DNA of 64,000 nt from NCBI GenBank assembly GCA_037447655.1, contig JBBHKE010001410.1:124001-188000 (forward strand). Reading direction: 5' to 3'. Positions 11,158 to 21,254 of this stretch are shown piece after piece; positions within the stretch are counted from its first letter, which is position 1; the number at the start of each line of letters is the position of its first letter. The position numbers were made by a program, and so were the translations under genes. Below the pieces are notes generated by a model. It was not told the DNA's origin. It saw nothing but the letters and a program-made list of their open reading frames with translations, and did not search any database. The stretch is from Zygnema cylindricum. Its lineage: Eukaryota > Streptophyta > Zygnematophyceae > Zygnematales > Zygnemataceae.

Positions 11158-11340
11158 ATAACTAGCTCGACTCCGATTCTGCCATGTTGCGCTAGTCCAC
11201 AATCAGGGTGTAGTGGGACTAGGTGACTAGTTCATCGTCGGCACTGCTATGTTGCCATGTTGCGCTAAGTGTGACATCCTAGTTGCGCGGTTTTGACATC
11301 GCAACTACGCTGATACACTGAGTCCAAAGTTTTAAGGGAG

Positions 11341-12163
11341 TGTTGATTTTGGAAAACTTTAAGGAACAGTAAATTAGTGTGACGACAGAAAGGTAGTAAT
11401 GTGTAACGTAAATCCACAAGGACATCACTTCAGTGCAGTACAAGACAACGCAGCTGCTGTGCAGACAGAGCAGCTCAGCACCGCAGCTGCTATGCAGACA
11501 GAGCAGCGCAGCAGCGAAGCTGCGACATAGAAAAGACAAACGCAGCTGCGGTTACTTTAGATATGATTCGTACAGACAACGCAGCTGTTGTTATCTTGGA
11601 TGTGATTCGGTACGAGACAATGCAGCTGCGATTAATTTGAATCAAGTCAATGGACAAGATTCATAAGAGTATCACAAGTGACTTAGCTGAAAAGTATTTG
11701 TTCAAGCACTTAATATAGATTCTGAGTAATATTGACTGTATGATGATACATTGGGTTGGCAAGATTAAGAACACGTAGATCTCAGTAGGTGGGTTAATTT
11801 TGGACGTACCTCTCAGGTACACTTGTATCGGCGGTAGAACACCAAGAGTAAAAGACTTAGGACTTAGACCATTTTATGTATCCAAACATCCAAGTAGTAA
11901 AGTGCAGACAGTTTTTGGGAAACTTCTGAGTATTATATCTTGAGTGTTGTCAAGTCAAATGTGTTGAAACATGGGGAGTTGTCAGTGATTATGCTACTTT
12001 ATATTGTGATAGAGTTTTTTGAGGTTTGGATGCTTGTATAAGATTTGGTGAGCACTGTAAAACAGCTGTTTGATAGGATACTTGATAGCTTCTAAGAGCG
12101 TATCATGTCTACTTCTACTACTACTGCTGCTCCTCCACCTGCAACGGTGGTTGTAGAACAACA
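11341..12163 (+). repeat. 3' LTR of element C
   Basis: 823 bases. It ends ACAACA directly before the CTTCA duplication and contains the gag ATG (12105) and the first gag codons. That these codons lie within both LTR copies and stop at the target duplication fixes the LTR end and proves the gag start is LTR-encoded. Confidence 0.92.
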
Positions 12164-13323
12164 CTTCATATACCCCAATTCTTGCAACAAGGATTTGACC
12201 CACATCAACTCATTCACAGCAGAAAAAAAGGCCATATACTCAGCCTCTATAGTAGACTGAGCAACCACCTTTTGTTGTTTGCTGCTTAACCAGCAAGCAC
12301 CTTCCCCAACATACAAAACATACCCAGAAGTGCATCTTATCAAAGGTGCATCCCCATATTTGGCATCACTCCAAATAGTGATATCAGTGTGCTCCCCTCC
12401 TAAATGCAACCATTAATTATAGGTTCCCACCAGATATCTCATGACTCTCTTGGTTGCCTCCCAGTCTCTTTTCGTAGGATCATTAAGACTCCTAGTGAGT
12501 TCTCAAACTGTTGCTGCTATGTCCGACCAGGTACAGTTCATAAAGTATATTAGACTTCTTACAACGTGCCTGTAAGGAATAGACTTTATAAACTCTCTCT
12601 CTTCTGAGCTAATTTGATTATCTAGGATTATCACTCCACCTTCTACACTTCCATCGCTTACTTTATTTAAGTCCATCGGAGTGGTATAACTGTTTTCCTT
12701 TTCCATTTGGAATTTCTCAAGCATATAACGTATTGTTTCTTTCTTAGTAAGATTTATGATCCTTTTCCCCCTATCTCTCTCCACTTGCATTCCCAAAAAA
12801 TAACTTAACTCCAGTAAATCCTTCATGTCAAATTTGCTTCTAAGATCTTACTTTACTTTAATGACATTTTCCAGAGACTTACTAAACACCAGCAAATCAT
12901 CCACATAAATTGTTATAAAAATCACACAATTTTCATCTTCAAACATATTGATAGAATGGTTAGAGCCGATCCATATATATCCCAGATAGGTGAGAAACTC
13001 ATCTAGTGTTTTATTCCACTATCGGGGAGCCTACTTCAGTCCATATAAGGATTTTATAAGCTTGTAGACTTTGGTCTCTTCTCCTTCCTCCATAAACACC
13101 TCTAGTAGCTGCATAAAAAATTCTTCCTCTAACTCAACATTGAGAAAGGCAGTCTTAATATCCATCTTGTGTATTTCCATGTCTTTTGCTGCCGTTATAA
13201 TGAGGAGAATTCTTACTGATGGGAACCGAACAACTGGAGCAAAAGTCTACTCATAGTCAATCCCATCTTTTTGGGTGAACCCCTTTGCTACCAACCGAGC
13301 CTTATATCTTTCAATGGTATTAT
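12164..13323 (-). pseudogene. Copia RNase H and reverse transcriptase, element D1 (middle)
   Basis: From right to left: the RT block TIERYKARLVAKGFTQKDGIDYE (13247-13323), the catalytic box IYVDDLLV near 12885-12905, the connection (YRHVVRSLIYFMNCT) and RNase H (TIWSDAKYGDAP, AQSTIEAEYMAF, to GYMK at the C-element junction). A stop and frame breaks occur near 12420 and 12840. It continues at 6258 on one side and at 14389 on the other. Confidence 0.88.
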
Positions 13324-14388
13324 TGTAGAAATTGATGGTTCTTTTAGTATTTTTTAGGTCTAAAATATAATTTAGAAAAGAAGTCGAGGCAATATGCCTC
13401 AAACTCCTCTTTTCAACTCCTACACTTGTTGCAGTCATTGAAAGTTGGAGAGGAAGCTAGAGCCATGGCTACCTAGGCTATCAAGAGGTTTACGGGAAAT
13501 AGATTAGTTGATTTACGGATTGGTAGTTTCTTTACTAAAAGGAAAGATGTCAAATCCAAGATTTAATCTTGGTACCTGCCGTCAGATAAAGCCACCGGCA
13601 GCCAGTGGACTTATCCATTAAGTCTAGGACTAGAACTTCCTGCTATAGGGTTTCTAAGTTATTTAAATGTTGCCACGTAGGATAATTCATTTAATGGCAA
13701 CTATTTACGGGATACATAGATTGAGTTATGTAAAAGTACCGATTACGGTTTGGATAACAAACGAGTATCGCGCATTTGTTTCTTTAAACGAAACAAATAA
13801 TGCGCAAGTATTTATGACGGCTACGATTGAAATCTGCATTTAATCAGACGCCAAGAAGAATGTCGAGATCGTGGAAGAGAATCTCGATAGTTTGTGGTCA
13901 TCGCCACATCGGATGATACGTGGCACAACTATATTGGATCGTGGCATCTCCGGGGATTACAGGACTGAATCCGGATATACATGTCTCGACATTTAGGGCA
14001 TGTCGTACAATATTCGTACACAAAGTACACCGGCAGCTGTACTTTTGTGTACAACAGTGTAATAAGCTTGGTGCCGTATATTAGTAGATAGAGTTTTATA
14101 GAGAGATAGGACTAAGAAAAAATTGGTAGATAGGACCCTCTCTCCCAAAGAGCTATTGTACAAAAGGTCAACTTTGACCCTTCATAACATACTGCTCAGG
14201 GGAGCAAATTCAGAGATTTATTTTGCTATCGACTCACGAGAGTCTTGCCTTCACAAGAGTGAAGGCGGTCAGAGTTTTTGTTTGCCAGAGGGTAGTTATT
14301 CTTGCCGAAACACAAAGGGGTCAGGGTTATCCTAGAGGCTTCGTGTGAGGTGCCTACTTTAAGGACCTATGGAGGTCTCAGATATGCA
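13324..14388 (+). repeat. Solo LTR, A family
   Basis: 1065 bases, TGTAGAAATT...ATATGCA, flanked by ATTAT at 13319-13323 and 14389-14393. Removing it and one ATTAT restores the D1 reading frame (K-L-N-P-N-N-T-I-E-R). No internal sequence remains, as expected after recombination between the two LTRs of a full element. The 3' end carries the gag ATG (14370) followed by E-V-S-D-M-Q codons, as in full A elements. Confidence 0.93.
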
Positions 14389-15010
14389 ATTATTTGGGTT
14401 CAGTTTTGTTTTAAACACCCATTTAGAGCCAATTGGTTTTGTGTCCGGGGGACAGTGTGGTAGTTCCCAAGTATTTGCTTCCATGATGGAGGCCATCTTC
14501 TCATTTATAGCTCTAATCCATTCGTCTTTCTCCGAACTGTTCAGTGCCTACGAGTATGACTAAGGCTCATTAGGGTGAAGTAGCTTAGTTACCTTTTGAG
14601 CAGCCTATTTTTCTTATATCTTTTTGCTGCTCCTTCTCCCTCCCTCAAACTATGAAGTTTAAATTAAGGGAAGTCTTCGATTTCTCCTTACTGTCTCATC
14701 GGCTCCCCTATCCATAGAAGCTGGTTCTCGTTCCTCCTCTTCTGTCTCCTCGAAGTCCATATGAATATGTGAGGTTTATGGTGGATTGTCTGTACCTTCG
14801 ATCTCCCTTAAATCTACAATTATTGTTTCACTCATGTCCCTTTCGGGAAAGACTGAGTTTTCCTCACTTTCTAACACAAATCTGATTTTTATCTTCTTGG
14901 TATATTTGAAAGTATCAAATGACTTCCCTTCATCAATGACAACTAGTTGTTTGACCAAAATAATATCTTTCTTTGTTAAGTCATAGACTCTATATCCCTT
15001 AACATCCTCA
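14389..15010 (-). pseudogene. Copia RT N-terminus and linker, element D1
   Basis: Minus-strand codons read PIGSKWVFKTKLNPNN up to the solo-LTR junction; upstream is the MEANTWELV-type segment and an acidic linker with stops. 14776-14958 (VKQLVVIDEGKSFDTFKY) is the conserved integrase C-terminal tail also seen in elements I and J. It contains frameshifts and no intact start. Confidence 0.82.
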
Positions 15011-15800
15011 TCATATCCTACAAAGTATCCACAGGTTTTCCTTTAGCATCTAGTTTCCAGTTTTTCTTATCTGTGTCAAGACTGTAAACTTGGCTACCGA
15101 ATACTTCTAGGTGAGAGAAATCTGGTTTCCTTCTAGCCCATCTCTCATAAGGTGTCATTCTTTTTACGGCTGAGGTAAGGACTTTATTCTTAATGTAGTT
15201 GGCACAGTTCACGGCTTTTGCCAAAAATTGCTTTCCTATTTTCTTGTCGGCCAACATACTGCATACACTATCTCCTTGTGTTCGATTCAACCTCTCAGCT
15301 ACCCCATTTTGTTTTGAATTATATCGTACACTTTTCTGGTGTTGAACTCCCTCATCTCTCAACTACTCCTCAAACTGGTTAAAGGTATATTCCCTTCCAT
15401 TGACACTCGTTATTTTCTTAACGGGGGTTCCATGCAACTTCTCACTCCACGCTTTATATTCTTTAAAGTAAGTTGGTGTTTCAGACTTTGTTTTTAGGAA
15501 GTAGACTCTACAGTATCTAGACAATTCATCATTTATGTCAACATAAATCTCTTCCCTCTACCTGAAGGTACTTTTACAGGTCCCCAAATATCTGTGTGGA
15601 CCAGATCTAGTACTTTCTCACCCCTATATGTGGCGCCTTTGGGAAAGGGAAGTTTGTGAGCCTTACCTTGAGCATACCCACTACAATCATCCACCATTTC
15701 ATTTTCCCCAAATTGAATGCCTTCTACTACCCCAAGCTTGTTAATTTCCCTCAGCCTATCAAAATGCACATGTCCCAACCGCTTATGCTAAATCATCAAC
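15011..15800 (-). pseudogene. Copia integrase, element D1
   Basis: The pre-integrase region (15533-15778) has MGHVHFDRLREINK and CSGYAQGKAH, so the second zinc Cys pair is altered. The core is frameshifted: the first catalytic block reads DINDELSRY, the second TSVNGREY with Asp replaced by Val, the third KQNGVAERLNRT with Glu kept. 15018-15362 carries the C-terminal YERWARRKPDFSHLEVFGS block. Loss of the second Asp alone would inactivate it. Confidence 0.85.
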
Positions 15801-15859
15801 CTTCAAACACCAACATAGTAAACATTCTTCTTTTCATTACTTAAGTTAAGCCTAAACAT

Positions 15860-16330
15860 TCCTTAGCTATCCTTATCTGCGGTGAAGTAGACTTCATCCC
15901 CATACGTAGCTGGAAAGACTCCCTTTCTAGTGAAGGTATCAAACTCTTTGTCATCTAACACAGACGTAGAGGCAAGATTTTTACTCAGCTGAGAAATGTA
16001 GAGTACATCTGAGAAGGTGAGCATAGAAGTTTAACCCTACACTAAGACTTTTAGATCTACCGACCCAACAAGATCTGTAGTAACCACACTCCCCACCCCA
16101 TATTCTATCTTTACAATAAGGAATCTTTCTTATTTTAGTAAAGATGTGCTTATCACGACACATATGGATAGATGCACCTGTAGGGATCTTTCTTATTTTA
16201 GTAAAGAGGTGCTTATCACGACACACATGGATGGATGCACCTATAGGGATCTTTCTTATTTTAGTAAAGAGGTGCTTATCACGACACACATGGATGGATG
16301 CACCTGAGTTGATGGTCCATCCTACGTGTG
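15860..16330 (-). pseudogene. Copia protease, element D1, active-site Asp lost
   Basis: The active site reads WTINSGASIH near 16295-16325, Asn in place of the catalytic Asp of D-S-G. Just after it, a 21-codon segment is tandemly triplicated (separate entry). Downstream codons for GVGSVVTT- and KNLAS-type protease blocks are frameshifted. It lies between gag (right) and GAG-pre-integrase (left) as expected. Confidence 0.82.
16121..16309 (-). repeat. 63-bp tandem repeat, three copies, in D1 protease
   Basis: Three units (16121-16183, 16184-16246, 16247-16309) each encode about 21 residues of type M-C-R-D-K-H-L-F-T-K. The unit is a multiple of three, so the frame stays open across the array. 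Other protease copies in this window (H, I, J, M) have the segment once. Confidence 0.93.
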
Positions 16331-16339
16331 GAGCTTCCC

Positions 16340-17326
16340 GAATTGCTCCGAGAGCACACTTTTGTTTTCAAGGGATCTTCTTCTCCTCCAGACTCTCGTC
16401 AACAAAAATCTCCCCATCCTCCTCGGAGGAGGACTCGTCTTTCGTCTCTCCTTTTACTTTTGTGACCACAAGTGCCTTCTTCTTCCCTTGGAAAGATCCT
16501 CTTGTTTGGTTCTATTGGAGCATTAGCTTCAACAGCTTGACAAAATCCGATATGAAGTGTCGCGGCTTTTTGCAAAAGTGACAAAGACCCTTTGGGGGCC
16601 TTTGTACTGCAAACTGATCTCTCTCTCCTTTGTACGATTTCTTTCGATCTTTTCCCCACCGGATTTCTCTTCCAGCAAGAGTTTAGATGCTCTTTCTCCC
16701 TCTCCTAATCTGAATTGTGTTCTTCGCACAAGTATCATACGGACCACTGTGTTCCACTTCCATGAACTTTCGGTCATTTCTTGTAGTCAATACACTATGT
16801 TTTCATACTCATATGCTAACTTCATCATGAGAGTGTTAACTTTCATTTTCATTGTATTTGTCCACCGGACACTCTTCATCTCTATATACAAACAATAGAA
16901 TGTGGAGGTGGGTGGTTACCAAAGCCTAAGTGAGGTGTCTTAGAATGAAGTTTTTGACAGCCATAATGATGTCTTCCCACATTTGGGTATCGTTCTTCGG
17001 GGTCTTGACGGTCGCCGCTCCCAGTGCTGGGTAATAGGAGGGATAAGAGTAAGAGGTTTCTCCTTCTCATTCCCTTTTTTAGACACATTATTGTCCCCAT
17101 CAATTGCCTCCTCTGCAGCAGCAGATACTACTACAAAAAAACTTATTCCACCAAATCCTGGTGGAGTTCCCTGAGGTGGACGTTTTACTTGTCCATTGAC
17201 AATACCCCAGTATCGTTTTTCGCACAAAGCCCCTATCATCATTGCTTCTCGATAGATGAGCCCAGATCCATTGAAGATAGGCACCCTAGAGGGTGGGCCC
17301 AAAACTTGCAATTTTGTGTCCTCCAT
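16340..17326 (-). pseudogene. Copia gag, element D1 (internally deleted)
   Basis: The ATG at 17326 opens M-E-D-T-K-L-Q-V-L-G-P-P-S-R inside the LTR. It runs to a Pro-rich segment (VKRPPQGTPPGFGG) and a conserved T-x-x-W-E-D block near 16975. Between about 16880 and 16920 the gag core seen in J and M is missing. The C-terminal part keeps SSWKWNTVVRMILV and a knuckle CHFCKKPRHFISDF with Phe in place of the last zinc Cys. Confidence 0.82.
17292..17306 (-). other. Primer-binding site of D1, inside gag
   Basis: Minus strand reads AGTTTTGGGCCCACC immediately after the LTR. It differs at two bases from the 15-base site GGTTATGGGCCCACC of H, I and L. The A-to-T change turns the conserved gag V-M-G into V-L-G. 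Confidence 0.7.
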
Positions 17327-17707
17327 TGGACAACACAATTTAGGAAGCCTCTAGGTAGTTTTTGACTAGCCCACGTTCAACCACAACCAGTGCTATCTAA
17401 GCTGACAAGTTGACAATTTGACAGCACACCTGTGTAGTCTAGACTCCTATGAGTCCGTAGCAAAAGAAATCACTGAAAAACGACCAACCAGGCGATTAGT
17501 TATGAGGTGGCAAAAATGCCAATTTATACAAACTCTCAAAGAGAGAGGTGGCTATCTATTCAAAACTGTTAAGTCCTAACTCCTCTCACAATCCGTATCT
17601 ATTGCATTACAAACAAATCAAATAATTATGCAGTACAAACCAATCAAATAATTGTACAGTAGAATAAGGTACTACGGTCGATGTACTTTGTGTACGGCAT
17701 GTGTACA
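17307..17707 (-). repeat. 5' LTR of D1, truncated
   Basis: The 3' 401 bases of a D LTR, aligning with 5000-5400. Alignment stops at GTACGGCATGTGTA; the next bases start a plus-strand LTR at 17708. The missing half is not found elsewhere in the window. Confidence 0.8.
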
Positions 17708-18245
17708 ATGTTGAAATTATTATTTTTATATGGTATTTTCTAGGTTTGAATTTAGTACAAATAGAAAAAGGTGGACAGCCTGCCTTCGCCTCCTCTCTCT
17801 TCCCACCATACTTGTCGTAGTCACTGAGGGATAGAGAGGGTGGCTGAGCCATGGCTGTCCTCGCTTAAGCAGGCAGGGCTAAAGAGTGACTTATGGCACT
17901 CTCAACAAAAGGTTGAGTCCGGCAGGACTCAAACCTCCGACCAGTGGAGCGCGGCTTAGCCGTTAGCTCTAAACCAGTCTGTCGTAGAAGTCCGTTAGGA
18001 TACATTAGGTTTGATATTTATTTAAACAATGTTACATCTATGAATTCGATTAACGGAATTACGAACGAAAGAACATGGAACCAAGTATTATATAGTGCGA
18101 ACATTATCTCGCACGCAAACAAATGAATCGGACATTTGTTTTCGACGGCGGACATTTAATATCGAATCTGATCCGACGGTGTACATCAATGCCGAGATCA
18201 CGGAATGGTCACTTTTGGCGTTTATGGACGTGGCGTGACGTGGCG
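17708..18245 (+). repeat. D-like LTR, 5' portion, cut by a gap
   Basis: Starts TGTTGAAATT and contains the TATTTTCTAGG segment, the GCCATGG motif (near 17850) and an antisense tRNA-like module (17912-17990) that closely matches the D-family LTR at 59385. It runs into the N gap. Beyond the gap the sequence is A-family LTR, so the two sides are probably not one LTR. Confidence 0.7.
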
Positions 18246-18255
18246 NNNNNNNNNN
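18246..18255. other. Assembly gap (10 N)
   Basis: Ten Ns, true size unknown. It separates a D-like LTR start from an A-like LTR end. Confidence 0.99.
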
Positions 18256-18662
18256 ACTGGAAAACATGTCTTCGAGAGACCCTCTCTCCCAGGATAGAGG
18301 ATTAAAAAGATTCAGGATAGAGTGAGTGTCTGAGATAGATGACTACATGCCTTGGTTAGTCTTAACACAAGGCATGCGTTTTCATGTCGACGAAATTAGG
18401 AGATAGGACCCTCTCTCCCAGAGAGCTTCTGTACAAAAGGTCAACTTTGACCCTCCATAACTTACTGCTCAGGGGAGCAAATTCAGAGATTCTTTTTGCT
18501 ATCGACTCAGGGGAGTCTTTTCTTCACAGGGGTGAAGGTGGTCAAAGTTTTTGTTTGCCAGGGTGGCAGTTATTTTTGCTTAAACACAAAGGGGTCAGGA
18601 TTATCCTATAGGCTTCTAGGAAGCTGTCCACTTTGAGGACTTATGGAGGTCTCAGAGTTTCA
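18256..18662 (+). repeat. A-family LTR, 3' portion (5' LTR of M)
   Basis: From about 18384 on it matches the 3' parts of the other A LTRs (for example 23220-23498) and ends TATGGAGGTCTCAGAGTTTCA, the gag-start segment with ATG at 18643. The first 100 bases after the gap match less well. The primer-binding site that should follow is missing. Confidence 0.78.
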
Positions 18663-18671
18663 CGATACCAG

Positions 18672-19165
18672 TATAAAAGGGACAAGAATTATAGGCACCA
18701 CAATACACCACAATGCAGAGCGGAAAGCTCCAAAGATCCTCCCGTAACAACAGCAGGTGCACACAGTAGTGACAGACAAGATGGCGCTTTATTACTCAGA
18801 GAGGATTACAATATTCAACGCTTGCTGCGAGGGTCTACTCAAAGTGTCTATCTCGTACTACGTTTGTCTCACTATTTAAACTAACTAATTGCTAGTCAAC
18901 CCAATACTGTACAAATGTACACGTGGACCTTCGCGGTCAACCGAGATCTATCCATAATATTCTTCTAGAACTATATGGTAAAATTTACATTCTGCGGCGT
19001 TGCTATACTGCTACGCTGCGTTGCTATGCTGCGCTACGTTATTCTACTAAGTTGCTATGCTGTTATGATGCGCTACTCTGGAATCGCAGCTGCGCTGCTC
19101 TGCAACCGCAACTATAGCAGCCTACTTTCTAGCCACTAAGTGCTCAACCTTGTAACCCTGTTACA
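18672..19165 (-). repeat. Solo LTR, E family
   Basis: About 494 bases, reading TGTAACAGGG at 19165 on the minus strand to CCCTTTTATA. It is homologous to the E LTR at 42446-42942, including the GCAACG/GTAGC-rich block. Flanks (ACCAG left, GATGC right) do not match, and about 170 bases of A sequence expected here (primer site and gag start; compare 44732-44905) are missing, so a deletion accompanied or followed the insertion. Confidence 0.8.
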
Positions 19166-19964
19166 GATGCAGATCCATCTTCAACAGAGGAGACAAAGGA
19201 AGGAGAGGTGGTGGACAAAGGAAAGGAGAAGAAGACAGTCACACCAATAGCAACCGGTTTGGCATTCATGTCACCTATTCTGAAAAAACGAGGAGAATGA
19301 TATCGATACATGGGACTACAACAATATGGTGGCTAAGCACTTCATCCTCCGCCATCTTACTCAAGGGCTTGCATCTCCCCATTTGCAGGTAGAGAGGGCA
19401 TTCGATCTTTGGGTGGCTCTCATAGAGATGTACCGAAGGGGTACGATTGAGCAATAACAGTTGGCTGATAAAAAAATTAAGTAGTATGTATACAAAAGAG
19501 GGAAGATGTTGGATTTTTGCAATGTGCTTGCCACACTTTTCATAGAACTAGAGAGTGCTGGAAAAGTATTTAGTGAAAAAGAAAAGGTTAACTGTTTACT
19601 GATGAAGTTACCCGATGAGTTTGAGAATATAGTCAACCGTGTGCAGGACTTGGCGGAATCAAGGTGGATCTGGAATTTAGTGGTAGGGATGATTCTCGTT
19701 CGCGAGAATACAATTGAGATCCGAATGGGAGGAAAGAGTGGGCAAGCTTTGGCAGCTGGGACCGATTGGAAAAACAATGATTCTGGAAAACAGGTTGGAA
19801 ATTATCGAGGGGAGGGGCAGAAAAATCAGATCGAGGAGTTTGGACCAAGGACTTCCAAGGGTTTGTGCCATTTTTGTAAGAAACCGGGGCACTATATGGT
19901 TGAATGCACTAAGTTAACCGAGCTACGTTTAAAGGAGGGGCAGACCGGTGGATCCTCGAGATGA
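19166..19964 (+). pseudogene. Copia gag, element M (5'-truncated)
   Basis: The N-terminal codons including V-M-G are lost to the E LTR. The remaining gag has an acidic segment, the core (HFILRHLTQGLASPHLQVE type, with stops near 19456 and 19482), then an open stretch 19506-19964 ending in an intact knuckle CHFCKKPGHYMVEC near 19866-19905. It is close to gag of J over this length. A TGA at 19962 ends it just before protease. Confidence 0.85.
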
Positions 19965-19979
19965 AAGAAAAAGGCCGTT

Positions 19980-20720
19980 GTGACACAAGTACATGAGGCG
20001 GAATTCGAGGACGAGGACGATGAACTCCTATTGGATGAGGAGTTGGAAGCGAAAAACGAGGTCATAATTCCACGAAAGCAAAAATGTACTTTCGGTGGAT
20101 TGAAAGGTGAAGCAGGCTGGATTGTAGATTCAGGTGCATCCATGCACATGTGTAAACATAAACACCTGTTCACTAAGATAAGAAAGATTCCCAGCGTAGA
20201 TATAGAGTAAGGGGATGGGAGGATAGTTACTACTACTCTTGTAGGATCGGTAGATCTAAAAGTGTTACTAGAAGGAAAGACATCTATAGTTACATTCTCC
20301 GATGTATTGTTTATTCCGGATCTGAAGAAAAATCTCATCTCTACATCTGTATTAGATGATAAGGGTTTTGAAACTAGCACTAAGAAATGAGTCTTTACAG
20401 CTAGTTTTGAGGAGGATGTTTATTTCAGTGATGAAAAAGGTAGCCAAGGGATGTTTAGGCTGATTTTAAAGAATGAAAAGAAGAAACTTTATTATGTTGG
20501 TGTTCATGATATAATGTTTTGGCATAAGAGGCTAGGGCATGTGAATCTAGATAAGTTAAGAGAGATGAAAAAGATGGGAGTAGTGGAAGGGATTTAGTTC
20601 GGTGAAAGTGAGAATCTAAGTGATTGTAGTGGATGTGCTCAAGGTAAAGCACACAGGTTACCCTTCCCAAAAACTGCCACCTATAAGGGAGAAAAGATTC
20701 TAGATTTAGTACACACAGAT
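19980..20720 (+). pseudogene. Copia protease and GAG-pre-integrase, element M
   Basis: Protease reads GWIVDSGASMHMCKHKHLF (20118-20175) with the D-S-G active site intact, but stops occur at 20208 and about 20388. The pre-integrase block MFWHKRLGHVNLDKLREM follows, then a TAG at 20595-20597 in V-V-E-G-I-stop-F-G-E and CSGCAQGKAHRLPFPK. The same TAG occurs in element J. Confidence 0.87.
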
Positions 20721-20738
20721 ATTTGGGGGCCGGCCAGA

Positions 20739-21254
20739 GTGCGATCACTAGGGGGGAAGAGATTTATGATGACTATCACCTATGATTGGTCTCGGTATTC
20801 TAGGGTGTATTTTTTGAAAAATAAGTCAGAGGCTCAGGAATGTTTTAAACAATATATAGCATGGAGTGAAAAACTCCATGATACCTCAATCAAGAGAGTA
20901 AGGAGTGAAAATAGTGTAGAGTTTACCTCTTACCATTTTGAGGATTTTTTGAGAGAAGATCGAGTGCAACACCAAAAGAGAGTTCCTGAAAATCATGAGC
21001 AGAATGGTGTAGCTGAAAGATTAAATAGAACACTAAATGATAGTGTTAGGAGTATGCTGTCAGATAAGAAGATAGGAAAGAAGTTTTGGGCCGAAGCAAT
21101 GAACTGTGCAAATTATCTCAAGAATAGAGTTCTTACTTCAGCAGTAAAAGGCCAAACACCCTATGATAGATGGACAGGCCGAAAACCAAATGTTTCTCAC
21201 TTCAAGGTTTTCGGTAGTCAAGTGTTTAGTTTAGACACAGATCGGTCAAACTAG
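20739..21254 (+). pseudogene. Copia integrase, element M, two catalytic acids lost
   Basis: Open for 171 codons. The first catalytic block reads ITYDWSRYSRVYF (the first Asp of T-D-D is Tyr), the second RSENSVEFTS (Asp to Glu, and the Gly pair lost), the third HEQNGVAERLNRTL is kept. J has ITDDWSRY and KSDNGGEYTS at the same places, so the losses are specific to M. A stop follows FSLDTDRSN. Confidence 0.88.

Larger units (their letters stand above)
6259..12163 (+). mobile_element. C-family Ty1/copia element, complete, 5905 bp
   Basis: Both LTRs (6259-7079, 11341-12163) run TG...CA and the insertion is flanked by CTTCA at 6254-6258 and 12164-12168. The internal part holds gag, protease, integrase, reverse transcriptase and RNase H in copia order, then a purine tract (AAGGGAG) before the 3' LTR. 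The LTRs differ at roughly one base in ten where I compared them, so the insertion is old. Stops and frameshifts break every pol domain. The LTR carries the start of gag. Confidence 0.93.
5000..17707 (-). mobile_element. D-family Ty1/copia element D1, twice interrupted
   Basis: Minus-strand copia running from a partial 5' LTR (17707-17307), primer site, gag, protease, integrase, reverse transcriptase and RNase H to the 3' LTR (5982-5000). A whole C element sits in RNase H (6259-12163) and a solo A LTR sits in reverse transcriptase (13324-14388); both have exact 5-base target duplications. The 5' LTR is cut by another LTR at 17708. Multiple stops and catalytic losses show D1 was old when the insertions came or has decayed since. 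Confidence 0.88.

Noticed and set aside
11341-12163. A second gag gene starting at 12105
   Set aside because: It is the LTR-encoded gag start in the 3' LTR of C and stops at the CTTCA target duplication; there is no downstream gag.
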